This document shows, piece after piece, positions 56,942 through 64,000 of a DNA stretch of 64,000 nucleotides. Position numbers and translations under genes: made by a program. Numbering within the stretch: position 1 is the stretch's first letter; every line of letters starts with the position of its first letter. The notes under the pieces are model-generated. The model was not told the DNA's origin. It ran no database searches and worked only from the letters and a program-made list of their open reading frames with translations. Source of the stretch: a virus; the IMG/VR virus record IMGVR_UViG_3300048014_000353, positions 62,001-126,000 of that record. The stretch is one strand, 5' to 3'.

Positions 56942-57870
56942 CGACTGCCGCATACGAAGCGATCTCCCGCCAGCACGCCGCCGGCGTGACCCACATCAAC
57001 GGCCGTGGTCTTGGAGGACGCCCCGACCATGCGTCGCGCGCGCCGATGTACGGCGCGGCGCGCACGCTCATCGGCGACTCGCCAGCCCCCAACGGGAGCG
57101 CGTCGCTCGCGCGGTACGAATGCGCCTGCCTCGACCAGGGGCAGACGGGGAGCTGCACGGGGCACGGAACCGTCCAGGCGCTCGCCTGTTCGCGCGCACT
57201 CTCGTTCGTGGCGTCGCCCAACGGGATCTACTGCGGCATCCGGTGCGAGGAGCGGACTCCGGGCCCCAACGGCGTCCTTCCGCCGCTCACGGACTCGGGC
57301 GGGATGCCCGCCGACATCGTGACCGTGCTGCAGAAGATCGGGGTGCGCCCGATCCAGGCGCCAACCGCCGACGGGCGCTACAGCGACGTCGATCCGGCCA
57401 CGGTCAACAACGAGCCGGAGCTCAACGATCTCGCTACCGCAGCGATGACGGTCGAGACTGGCGCGTACCTCATCGACTTCACGGCGCCGAACGCGTCCGA
57501 CCAGATCGCCGCCGCGCTCGACGCCGGCTACGCGATCGGCATCGCAGTCTTCGTGGACTCGGCGTTCGAAGCGTGGGGGTCCAACTGGACCCCGACGACC
57601 GCGCCGGTCAACGACGTGAACCTCAATGACCCGAACGGCGGGGGGCACTGGATGTGCCTCAACGAGTACACGTCCATCAACGGCGTGCGCGTGTTCGCGG
57701 GGATCAATTCGTGGTCGACCAGCTGGGGCGCACCCGCGATGGTCGATCCGGCAAACTGCCCGAACGCGGGCGGTCACTACCGCGTGACCGAGGCATGGCT
57801 CCTGAAAGCCTGCGCCCAGGCGGTCATCTTCCAGTTCGGCGCGGTCGCGTCGAAGAAAGCGGCGGTCTGA
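56938..57870 (+). CDS. papain-like (C1 family) cysteine peptidase
   Basis: 310 residues. CLDQGQTGSCTGHG places an oxyanion Gln67 five residues before catalytic Cys73, the same spacing as papain Gln19/Cys25. GGGHWMCLNEY gives His237 and INSWSTSWG gives Asn257 in the papain N-S-W form. So the full catalytic set is visible, with no signal peptide. Extra cysteines could form disulphides. In this position it may cut host envelope proteins or peptidoglycan cross-bridges, or process virion proteins. C1 peptidases are rare in phages. Confidence 0.8.
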   Translation: MTTAAYEAISRQHAAGVTHINGRGLGGRPDHASRAPMYGAARTLIGDSPAPNGSASLARYECACLDQGQTGSCTGHGTVQALACSRALSFVASPNGIYCGIRCEERTPGPNGVLPPLTDSGGMPADIVTVLQKIGVRPIQAPTADGRYSDVDPATVNNEPELNDLATAAMTVETGAYLIDFTAPNASDQIAAALDAGYAIGIAVFVDSAFEAWGSNWTPTTAPVNDVNLNDPNGGGHWMCLNEYTSINGVRVFAGINSWSTSWGAPAMVDPANCPNAGGHYRVTEAWLLKACAQAVIFQFGAVASKKAAV

Positions 57871-58178
57871 TGCGAACGCTCCTCGCTCTCCTTTGCGCGG
57901 CCGCCACCATCGCGTGCTGCAAGCCGACTCCAACGACGCTCGCGGGCCCCGCGGCCGCAGGCGACGGCGGCCCGACGCCCGCGTCGTTCGCCGATGAGGG
58001 CACGGCCGTGTGCGCGCATCTCTCGGCCATCGGGTGCGCGATGCCAGCGACCTGCGTGCAGGTGTTCCACGACGACCAGGGGAAGCTCACGGACTTCAAG
58101 CCCGCGTGCCTCCTGGCCGCCGCGACGCCCGCCGCCGCGAACGCGTGCGGAACCCTTCGCTGTCCGGTGACCCCATGA
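57870..58178 (+). CDS. small lipoprotein
   Basis: 102 residues. Signal MRTLLALLCAAATIAC with lipobox-like ATIAC; then a Thr/Pro/Ala/Gly linker and a small domain with paired Cys (VCAHLSAIGCAMPATCVQVF, ACGTLRCP). Looks like a host-style disulphide-containing lipoprotein. Its ATG shares a base with the peptidase stop, so the two may act together at the envelope. Confidence 0.6.
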   Translation: MRTLLALLCAAATIACCKPTPTTLAGPAAAGDGGPTPASFADEGTAVCAHLSAIGCAMPATCVQVFHDDQGKLTDFKPACLLAAATPAAANACGTLRCPVTP

Positions 58179-58513
58179 AGTATCTCTCGTTCGACTACCT
58201 GATCGTCGCCCTCTGCGGGGCGCTCTTTGCCGCGATCGCGCTCACCCCCGGGTGCAGCGCGAGCTTCAATGGCGCGGCGACGGCCGCCGCTCCGGGGGAC
58301 TGCGGCGGGCACATGACGTGCGGCAGCTTTTGCTGCACGGAGGCCGAGGACGGCGCGACGGACTGGGAGTGCGGCGGAACCTGGCCCGAGTGCAAGGCCG
58401 GCACGTGCTGCTACACGGGCGAGGGTGCCGTCGGCCCCGGCGACCACAGCGCGACCTTCGGCGGCGCGCGCGCGCCGGTGAGCCGCGTCGTTCCGTTGAC
58501 GGCGCGAAGGTAG
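58175..58513 (+). CDS. small Cys-rich lipoprotein
   Basis: 112 residues. N-terminal hydrophobic segment (LIVALCGALFAAIALTPGC) with lipobox TPGC. The mature part has many Cys (CGGHMTCGSFCC, ECGGTWPECKAGTCCY), a knot-like compact exported domain. Coupled by ATGA to the previous lipoprotein. No known family. Confidence 0.6.
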   Translation: MKYLSFDYLIVALCGALFAAIALTPGCSASFNGAATAAAPGDCGGHMTCGSFCCTEAEDGATDWECGGTWPECKAGTCCYTGEGAVGPGDHSATFGGARAPVSRVVPLTARR

Positions 58514-58519
58514 GCGCGC

Positions 58520-58714
58520 GTGACGCACACGGTGGCCTTTCTCTTCATCCTGGGCGCGTGCCTCGCGGCGTGCGCCGAGTTCTCGGACGCGGCCGACATC
58601 CCGTGCTCCGACGAGCCGGGCATGGTCCAGGACCATGCGACATGCCTTCCGGAGAAGTTCGCGGCGCCACGGCCGCACGTCGCGCCCACGGACGCAGGGA
58701 AGGGCGCGCGATGA
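58520..58714 (+). CDS. small lipoprotein
   Basis: 64 residues from GTG 58520. Signal VAFLFILGACLAAC with lipobox LAAC; short mature part with Cys (IPCSDEPG, ATCLPE) and a Pro-containing end. Fourth lipoprotein within 4 kb; one of these is probably the o-spanin. Overlaps the next gene (ATGA). Confidence 0.55.
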   Translation: MTHTVAFLFILGACLAACAEFSDAADIPCSDEPGMVQDHATCLPEKFAAPRPHVAPTDAGKGAR

Positions 58715-58896
58715 CGACCCATCGGCGGCTCACCTACTGCGACTTCAGGACGCTTGCCGAGGGGCGCCGTCGGCAGCGCAACGAGGACGTATCGCTTCTG
58801 CGGTTGCGGGCGGAAGAGAGTTCGCCGCTTGTGCGCGACCTCCTCAACTCTCTCGCCGACGAGATCGTCGCGCGTGCGGAGAAAGCCGGCGCATGA
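58711..58896 (+). CDS. hypothetical small charged protein
   Basis: 61 residues, basic N-terminus (TTHRRLTYCDFRTLAEGRRR) then an acidic helix (RDLLNSLADEIVARAEKAG). Coupled at both ends by ATGA. Predicted helical. Unknown function. Confidence 0.5.
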   Translation: MTTHRRLTYCDFRTLAEGRRRQRNEDVSLLRLRAEESSPLVRDLLNSLADEIVARAEKAGA

Positions 58897-59096
58897 GTCT
58901 CCGGATGGATCGCCGTTCCGTCTCGCGCGCGTCGCCCGAGGCGCTCCGGCGACTGGCGAGCTTCATCGGCGTCGCGTCGCGCGCGTGCGACTGCGACCGC
59001 TGCCACGCGCGCTTGGCCGAGCTCGTGGTGCGTAAGCTCGACGCCATCGAGCGGGTCGAGGTCACGCGCAAGAGCCGGCGCGAGGTCGCCGCATGA
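58893..59096 (+). CDS. hypothetical small protein with CDCDRC motif
   Basis: 67 residues. ALRRLASFIGVASRACDCDRCHARLAELVVRKLDAIERV: a helix, a CxCxxC plus His cluster that may bind metal, and a second helix. Basic overall. Coupled on both sides. No family recognised. Confidence 0.5.
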   Translation: MSLRMDRRSVSRASPEALRRLASFIGVASRACDCDRCHARLAELVVRKLDAIERVEVTRKSRREVAA

Positions 59097-59548
59097 GGAA
59101 CGACCCGATGGGTGAACGCGACATCGTCGATCTGCTCGCGAAGCACGAGGGGCGAGCCCGACCCGCGCTCGGGCCGCCGCGCACCACGATGGCGCAGATC
59201 GACGCGGCCCTCGCGCGCGCCCACGCGGCCGAGGCCGCGCGCCTCCGTCGGCACGAGGCCGAGGACGCGGCCACGCGCGCGCGCGAGGCGAGCACGGTGC
59301 CCACGCCCGTCGAGCCCGCGCCTCGCCCGGCCCTTCCGCGCGTGCCCCGTCGGCCGAAGGCGGAAGCCGCGCCGAAGCCCGAGCGCGAAGCCCGAACGCC
59401 GACGGCCCCCGAGGGAAGCCGGCTCGCGCAGGTGCAGGCGCGGGTGGAAGAGTTGGCGGCCGCCACGGCGCAAGCGGCACGGCGCAAGAAACTTCAGGAG
59501 GGGATCCAGGCGCAGCGCGCGCGCCTGTTGCGCAAAGCGGGCTGCTAG
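59093..59548 (+). CDS. hypothetical Ala/Arg-rich coiled-coil protein
   Basis: 151 residues, highly charged: helix IDAALARAHAAEAARLRRHEAEDAA, a Pro-rich basic linker (PRVPRRPKAEAAPKP), then helix QVQARVEELAAATAQAARRKK. Likely a coiled coil binding nucleic acid or a partner. Ends at 59548; the 80-base gap that follows has no gene. Confidence 0.5.
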   Translation: MRNDPMGERDIVDLLAKHEGRARPALGPPRTTMAQIDAALARAHAAEAARLRRHEAEDAATRAREASTVPTPVEPAPRPALPRVPRRPKAEAAPKPEREARTPTAPEGSRLAQVQARVEELAAATAQAARRKKLQEGIQAQRARLLRKAGC

Positions 59549-59628
59549 CCGCAGCGGACACGCCGAGGCGCGACGTCACGGTTCTTGGAGCGAGGAGACC
59601 CACCCTGTCCGTACCCCTTGGGAAGCCG

Positions 59629-60006
59629 ATGATCCTCACCTGCCTGCGTCACCGGACTGCGTCGTGCGACCCCGCGAACAGCTCCATCTGGGAGATGGAC
59701 GTCCGACGCGGCATTCATCCCCCGCGGCCGATCATCATCGCGCGCATCGTGCTCGGCAGCGCACTTCCCATCGACGTCGAGATCCCCATCTGCACCTCGC
59801 GCGTTCCGCGCAAGCTCTCGTGGCCGATCCAGTTCGTCGCGAACGGAACCTGGCGCATCGCGCTCGCCCGCTACGGCCATGACCTCCGTGAGCTCACCGA
59901 GCCCATGGAGTTCGATGATCGCCTTCCCATCGGGAGCCTCGATCTCCTTTGCTGCCCGCCCGACGTGCAGAACGATCTGCTGGGCATCGACGAGCTGCCG
60001 CTATGA
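59629..60006 (+). CDS. hypothetical protein
   Basis: 125 residues from ATG 59629 with GGGAAG upstream. Mixed strands and short helices (PIIIARIVLGSALPIDVEIPICTS, WPIQFVANGTWRIALARYG). No domain recognised. Coupled to guanylate kinase by ATGA. Confidence 0.5.
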   Translation: MILTCLRHRTASCDPANSSIWEMDVRRGIHPPRPIIIARIVLGSALPIDVEIPICTSRVPRKLSWPIQFVANGTWRIALARYGHDLRELTEPMEFDDRLPIGSLDLLCCPPDVQNDLLGIDELPL

Positions 60007-60635
60007 CCGACCCGCTCCTCGTGTGCCTCGTGGGCCCGAGTGGGGTAGGGAAGAGCACGCTCGCGCAGCGCCTTCTCGCGGAGCGACCGGACTTCACCCG
60101 AAAGATCTCCCACACGTCCCGCAAGCCGCGCGGCTCCGAAGTGCGCGACGTGGACTACCACTTCGTGACGCGCGAGGCGTTCCTGGCGGACGTGCACGCG
60201 GGTCACTTTCTCGAGCACTCGAACGTCTACGACAACCTGTACGGAACGAGCCGCTCGGAAGTCGCGCGCGCCGTCGGCACGGGGAAGCGCGGCCTCGTGC
60301 TCGAGCTCGACGCCTATGGCGCGTCGCAGATGCGAGCGAGCGCGCCCGCGAGCACGGTCGTGGTCTTCATCCTCCCTCCATCGCTGGAGACGCTCGGGCT
60401 TCGCCTCCGGCAGCGAGCCACCGAGGACACGGCGACGATCGAGCGGCGCACCGCGGACGCCCGCGCCGAGATCGTCTTGGTCGATTCCGTCGCGGACTAC
60501 GTGATCGTCAACGACGACGCCGCGAGAGCCGGCAAGACGCTCTCGGCCCTCGTGGAGGCCGAGCTCCTCAAACGCACGAGCCCTGCCTGGGGCGACATGG
60601 CCGCACGTCTTCTGAGGAACGGAGCCATCGCTTGA
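60003..60635 (+). CDS. guanylate kinase-like enzyme
   Basis: 210 residues. P-loop GPSGVGKST (10-18), then ISHTSRKPRGSEVRDVDYHFVTREAF (35-60), the GMP-binding signature of guanylate kinases, HFLEHSNVYDNLYGTSR, and later VVVFILPPSLETL and RRTADARAEI of the lid and helical end. It should phosphorylate GMP or dGMP to feed phage DNA synthesis. Slightly longer than bacterial Gmk. A role with modified nucleotides is possible but unsupported. Confidence 0.9.
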   Translation: MTDPLLVCLVGPSGVGKSTLAQRLLAERPDFTRKISHTSRKPRGSEVRDVDYHFVTREAFLADVHAGHFLEHSNVYDNLYGTSRSEVARAVGTGKRGLVLELDAYGASQMRASAPASTVVVFILPPSLETLGLRLRQRATEDTATIERRTADARAEIVLVDSVADYVIVNDDAARAGKTLSALVEAELLKRTSPAWGDMAARLLRNGAIA

Positions 60636-60997
60636 AGCTCGCCATTCTCGAAAGCCCCTTCGCAGGCAACACCCGTCGGAACAAGGCCTACGCGCGCGCG
60701 TGCCTCACTGACAGTCTCCGTCGCGGCGAGGCCCCACTGGCATCCAACATCTTGTACACGCAGACCGGCGTGCTGAACGACACCGATCCGGGCGAGCGAC
60801 GGCTCGGCATGGAAGCCGGCTTCGCGTGGGGGAAGGTCGCCGACCTCGTCGTCTTCTACGTCGACTTCGGCTGGAGCGCCGGGATGAACGAGGGACTCCG
60901 GCGCGCGCGCGAGCGCAACGCACACGTGCGGACCCGGACGCTCGGCGGCCCGTGGAGCGCGCTCGCCCCTTCGGACGCCCACTTCTCGGCAGGCTGA
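60632..60997 (+). CDS. DUF7768-like phage protein (nucleoside deoxyribosyltransferase-type fold)
   Basis: 121 residues. Started at TTG 60632, which overlaps the upstream stop as TTGA; no other start fits. LAILESPFAGNTRRNKAYARACLTDSLRRGEAPLAS, YTQTGVLND, ERRLGMEAGFAWGKVADLVVFYVDFGWSAGM match a common phage family with a Rossmann-like fold akin to deoxyribosyltransferases. Next to guanylate kinase, so nucleotide metabolism is likely. Confidence 0.75.
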   Translation: MKLAILESPFAGNTRRNKAYARACLTDSLRRGEAPLASNILYTQTGVLNDTDPGERRLGMEAGFAWGKVADLVVFYVDFGWSAGMNEGLRRARERNAHVRTRTLGGPWSALAPSDAHFSAG

Positions 60998-61027
60998 TCC
61001 ACCCAAAAGCTGAAGGAGGCACACGGC

Positions 61028-61525
61028 ATGGCGCGCGAGCTTCTCGTCAAGGATGCGGTGGTGGTCGAGCCCGTCACGCGCGTACGCCGTCGTCGCGTCA
61101 TGCCGAAGGTGCCGAAGTTCTACGGCGAGAAGCCTCTCTACTGGTGGAGCTTCGATGCCCCCGAAGGGGAGTGGCACTACGGCTTTGCCCACGGCGAGAC
61201 GATTCAGCAGGTGATGGGGATCACGTCCCCGATCTGGGCGGTGACGACGCATGACCTGCGGTGGGTCCTGTTCGACGAGGTCCTCCTCGAGCCCGACCGG
61301 CGCAGGCACCTGCAAAACCTCTTTTGGCACGAGACCAACCACGTGCTGCCGTTCGGGATGCTCCATCAGCACGCGATCGCGCGCCTGTTGGGCGGCCGTC
61401 GAAACGAAGAGGGCTGGTGCGACCACCTCGCGATGGCGTCGATGCCTCTGTTCGACGCGAAGGTCATTCGTCTCCCGCCGTTGCCACGTCCGAAACGGAT
61501 CGCCGACTGGAGGGCCGCCGTATGA
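61028..61525 (+). CDS. zincin-like protein with HETNH motif
   Basis: 165 residues, AAGGAGG before ATG 61028. LFWHETNHVLPFGM (98-111) contains HExxH (His101, Glu102, His105), the core of zinc metallopeptidases. A further His-rich stretch (LHQHAIARLL) follows and DHLAMASM could give a third ligand. The N-terminus is basic. May be a small protease or a fold relative of SprT; specificity unknown. Coupled to the phosphatase. Confidence 0.6.
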   Translation: MARELLVKDAVVVEPVTRVRRRRVMPKVPKFYGEKPLYWWSFDAPEGEWHYGFAHGETIQQVMGITSPIWAVTTHDLRWVLFDEVLLEPDRRRHLQNLFWHETNHVLPFGMLHQHAIARLLGGRRNEEGWCDHLAMASMPLFDAKVIRLPPLPRPKRIADWRAAV

Positions 61526-62970
61526 ACCCGCACTGGACCGAAGCTGAGCTCCGCCGCCTCAAGGAATCGCTCCGCGGCTGCCGCACGAAGGACGAAGCGA
61601 CCATCGCAGCGCAGCGCATCCGGCGCGGCATCACCGCGACCGCGCTCGACATGGTGTGCACGAAGAAGTTCGGCCGCACCCTCACGCGAATTCTCTACGA
61701 TAACATCAACGGACGGTCGGAGGCACCGGCCGCGCCGGAGCTCGGCCCCACGACCCACGACACCGAGCGCGAGATGCGCGCGGTGCGCGTGCCCGCGGTC
61801 GAGGTGAGGCGCGCGGAGCCCGCGCCGTTGCCGAAGGTCATCGTGCAGCCGGAGGACTTCGAGATCCCGGTCGAGGCCGAGGGGTTCGAGGACCTCGCGG
61901 CGAACGCACCCGCCGACGCGACCCGGGCGCTCAACGCGCTTTCGGAGGATGTGCCGACCGATGCGCGCCAGAGCGAGGCGCCGCTCACGGACCTCGAGCG
62001 GCATCGCCTCGTGCGATCGGTCTCGGAGCTCACCGCCGCCCGCAAGCGGCTCGTGGCCGAGCTGGCCGATAAGGAGGAGCAGATCTCCATCCTCTCGGGC
62101 CTGAAGGCCGCGCCGCCGGCGAAGATCGTCGCGCCCCAAGGGCGAGGGGAGGGGCGCCAGCGCCTCGCGGTGCCGGTGATGCTTCTCTCTGACTGGCACG
62201 TCGAGGAGCCGGTCGACCCCGAGAGCGTCTCCGGTCTCAATACCTACAATCTCGACATCGCCGACGCGTGCATCACCAAGTGCGCCGAAGCGTTCGAGTG
62301 GCTCGTGCGTGACCCGCGCTTCGACATGCGCACGGCCATTGTCGCGATCATCGGCGATCTTTACTCAGGCTACATCCACACGGAGCTGGTCGAGAGCAAC
62401 TTCCTGTCGCCGGTGCAGGCGGTCGTGTGGCTGCAGGAGCGGATCGAGCGAATGCTCCGTCGCATCCTGGCGACGACCGACTTCGAGCGCATCATCGTTC
62501 CCTGCAACGACGGGAATCACGGGCGCCTCACGGACAAGATCCGCGTCTCGACCCGCACCGCCAACAGCCTCGAGTGGTTGCTCTACAAGACGCTCGCCGC
62601 GCGCTTTCAGGACGAGCCGCGGATCGAGTTCCACATCGCCGATGGCGAGTACAACTACATCGACGTCTTCGACCAGACGTACTGCTTCTTTCACGGCGAC
62701 TCGGTGCGGTACATGGGCGGCGTCGGCGGCCTCCTCATCCCGATGAAGCGCGGGCTCAACGAGCTGCGCAAGTACCGGAAGGTGGATCACTTCGCCTTCG
62801 GGCACTTCCACCAGCGCATCGACATTCCGGAAATGTCCGGAAACGGCTCGATGATCGGGATCAACGCCTACGCGATGCGGCTCAAGGTCACTCCCGAGCC
62901 GCGCCAGCAGTCGTTCTTCCTCATCGATGACCAGCGCGGGAAATGCCAGAGCACGCCGATCTGGCTGTGA
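61522..62970 (+). CDS. calcineurin-like metallophosphatase with helical N-terminal extension
   Basis: 482 residues. The first ~200 hold a helix-rich DNA-binding-like start (WTEAELRRLKESLRG, TALDMVCTKKFGRT) and a coiled coil (LTAARKRLVAELADKEEQI). The metallophosphatase domain follows: SDWHVEE (~222), GDLYSG (~277), CNDGNHGRL (~330), HGDS (~391), GHFHQR (~426), the usual D-H, GD, GNH, H, GHxH metal ligands. Phage members of this family act on nucleic acid or nucleotides; the substrate here is unknown. Confidence 0.85.
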   Translation: MNPHWTEAELRRLKESLRGCRTKDEATIAAQRIRRGITATALDMVCTKKFGRTLTRILYDNINGRSEAPAAPELGPTTHDTEREMRAVRVPAVEVRRAEPAPLPKVIVQPEDFEIPVEAEGFEDLAANAPADATRALNALSEDVPTDARQSEAPLTDLERHRLVRSVSELTAARKRLVAELADKEEQISILSGLKAAPPAKIVAPQGRGEGRQRLAVPVMLLSDWHVEEPVDPESVSGLNTYNLDIADACITKCAEAFEWLVRDPRFDMRTAIVAIIGDLYSGYIHTELVESNFLSPVQAVVWLQERIERMLRRILATTDFERIIVPCNDGNHGRLTDKIRVSTRTANSLEWLLYKTLAARFQDEPRIEFHIADGEYNYIDVFDQTYCFFHGDSVRYMGGVGGLLIPMKRGLNELRKYRKVDHFAFGHFHQRIDIPEMSGNGSMIGINAYAMRLKVTPEPRQQSFFLIDDQRGKCQSTPIWL

Positions 62971-62996
62971 CGTTCGACTCAGGAGGAGGCACGACC

Positions 62997-63497
62997 ATGG
63001 AGAAGAAACTCGGCGCACTCCAAGGGATGCTCGACCGCGCGCGGCTCGCGCTTGCCCACCGCGCCGGCGTCCCTGCCGAACGCCTCCGTCACACCATCCG
63101 CGAGCTCCAGACGCTCGCGGACTTTATCAAGGACCATCCGGAAGACAGGACGGTGGAGCGCATCTACGTCCTCGCCGAGCGCGTCGGGGACCTGCATGCG
63201 CGCGTGCGGGAGTGGGCGACGGAGAACCGGGTCTACTACCCGTCCATCGACAGCTCTCCGACGGTGCCCACGCTCTCGAGCGCGGAGATCCAGAGGGCGA
63301 TCGCCGCCATGCCCAAGGGCGCGTCCGAGCCCCCGCCGGCCGTGAGCGCGCAGATCATCGAGGCCATCCGCGGCCCCGAGGACTCGTGCCATGACCACGA
63401 CGGCTTCGCCGACGGCACCGACGCGCGCGACTCGGCCCCCCCGAGCGCGCCGACCTTGCCGCGCCTCGACGACCCCGAGGAAGACGAGCCGGCGTGA
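62997..63497 (+). CDS. hypothetical helical protein
   Basis: 166 residues. ATG 62997 chosen because AGGAGGAGG lies just upstream (an earlier ATG at 62943 is in frame). Residues ~1-75 are helices (LGALQGMLDRARLALAHRAG, TIRELQTLADFIKD, AERVGDLHARVREW). The C-terminal half is Pro/Asp-rich and acidic. Unknown role. Confidence 0.55.
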   Translation: MEKKLGALQGMLDRARLALAHRAGVPAERLRHTIRELQTLADFIKDHPEDRTVERIYVLAERVGDLHARVREWATENRVYYPSIDSSPTVPTLSSAEIQRAIAAMPKGASEPPPAVSAQIIEAIRGPEDSCHDHDGFADGTDARDSAPPSAPTLPRLDDPEEDEPA

Positions 63498-63500
63498 AAC

Positions 63501-63532
63501 GCTTGCGGCGCGTCCGACTCGCATGCGAGGCA
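63501..63532 (+). repeat. 32-base element upstream of gene 63553, copy 2
   Basis: Second copy of the element at 41193-41224 (29 of 32 identical). Its hairpin is weaker here (one mismatch and one G-T pair). It follows the stop of the previous gene by three bases and ends 20 bases before the next ATG, matching the first copy's geometry. Confidence 0.55.
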
Positions 63533-63552
63533 ATCAACACGCGGGAGTAGCC

Positions 63553-64000
63553 ATGGCCACGAAGAAGAAGCGCACGATCCTTCCCGCCGAGAACGCAGCC
63601 CTGCGCGCTGAAAACGCGCGCCTGAGGGACGAGAACCTGGGCCTGAGGTTCGCGCTCGAGCTTACGCAGAAGATGGCGTCGGCCGCGGCAGCTGCATCGC
63701 TTCCGTCGATCGGAATGTCGGCGCCCGTGCCCCCGATGCCGCCCGTGCCCATCTGCACCCACGACTTCCCGTCGCACATGGTCGGCCCGAGCCCGTGCCG
63801 AAAGTGCGTGATGTGGCCCTACCCGCTGGAAGTCACGTGCTACCCGGAGCCCTATTCGATCTCGGGTGACGGCGTCGCTGCGTTCGTTCTGCGCGACGCC
63901 GTCATGGGCACGCTCACCACGAACCCCGACGGCACGACCACGTTCGAAGACAACAGGGGCAACGTCACGCACGGCGTGTCGCCGCTTCTGAAGGGGGGCG
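63553..64000 (+). CDS. hypothetical protein with coiled coil and zinc-like motif, runs off the right edge
   Basis: ATG 63553 with GGGAG upstream; 149 codons visible, no stop. A basic start (MATKKKRTI) and a coiled coil (AENAALRAENARLRDENLGLRF) with heptad Leu, then a Pro/Met-rich linker and CTHDFPSHM...CRKCVMWP, a likely zinc site. The remainder is beta. Incomplete; no family recognised. Confidence 0.6.
   Translation, partial: MATKKKRTILPAENAALRAENARLRDENLGLRFALELTQKMASAAAAASLPSIGMSAPVPPMPPVPICTHDFPSHMVGPSPCRKCVMWPYPLEVTCYPEPYSISGDGVAAFVLRDAVMGTLTTNPDGTTTFEDNRGNVTHGVSPLLKGG

Noticed and set aside
1-64000. CRISPR array, tRNA, rRNA, insertion sequence, transposase, integrase or attachment site
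   Set aside because: None was seen. In particular, despite the Mu-like virion genes there is no MuA/MuB-type transposase, and no CACTA- or TG/CA-type ends could be defined in this window.

Overview
The window is a 64-kb piece of a tailed-phage genome (free phage or prophage; no integrase or end is visible). It is very GC-rich, densely packed and almost all coding. Most neighbouring genes overlap by 1-4 bases (ATGA, GTGA, once TTGA), and GTG starts are frequent. The virion genes follow a Mu-like order: terminase, DUF935-type portal, gpI-type protease with nested scaffold, capsid, gp36-type connector, contractile sheath, tube, tape measure, gpN, gpP/gp44, gp45, gp46, gp47, gp48 types. The phage is therefore a myovirus. 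No MuA/MuB transposase, repressor, DNA polymerase or integrase is seen here. Several Asp/Ala-rich lipoproteins typical of large-genome Myxococcota (Polyangiales-like) suggest a myxobacterial host; this is an inference.

Layout. (1) 1-7,250: small early or regulatory genes, mostly on the minus strand. They form units behind two families of repeated sigma70-like promoters with built-in inverted repeats (three copies near 1.4, 2.8 and 3.4 kb; two copies near 6.6 and 7.3 kb). Products are zinc-ribbon proteins, a ribbon-helix-helix protein, ParB and a DUF488 protein. A short plus-strand cluster lies at 3.68-4.99 kb. (2) 7.3-11.4 kb: a methyltransferase-like plus Mom-like acetyltransferase-fold fusion, a second ParB-like protein, and small and large terminase. 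(3) 11.4-24 kb: head genes. These include a portal with a C-terminal ParB-like domain, a Nudix/protease/scaffold fusion, TWO related major capsid proteins with a decoration protein between them, and connectors. (4) 24-41 kb: tail genes. These include a sheath, TWO related tube proteins with an inverted HNH endonuclease gene between them, a chaperone with a -1 slippery site, the tape measure and the baseplate. (5) 41-53 kb: fibre and adhesin genes built from repeated modules, with one reverse-strand host-like lipoprotein gene. (6) 53-59.5 kb: membrane proteins, lipoproteins and a papain-like cysteine peptidase, probably the lysis/envelope region. (7) 59.6-64 kb: guanylate kinase, a DUF7768-like protein, a zincin-like protein, a metallophosphatase and coiled-coil proteins.

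The strongest points for follow-up are the modification-enzyme fusion beside ParB and terminase, the ParB domain on the portal, the duplicated capsid and tube proteins, the ten-copy adhesion-like module spread over seven virion proteins, the two promoter/operator families, and the papain-like peptidase in the lysis region. No tRNA, rRNA or CRISPR array was found. No stretch longer than about 300 bases lacks a gene.
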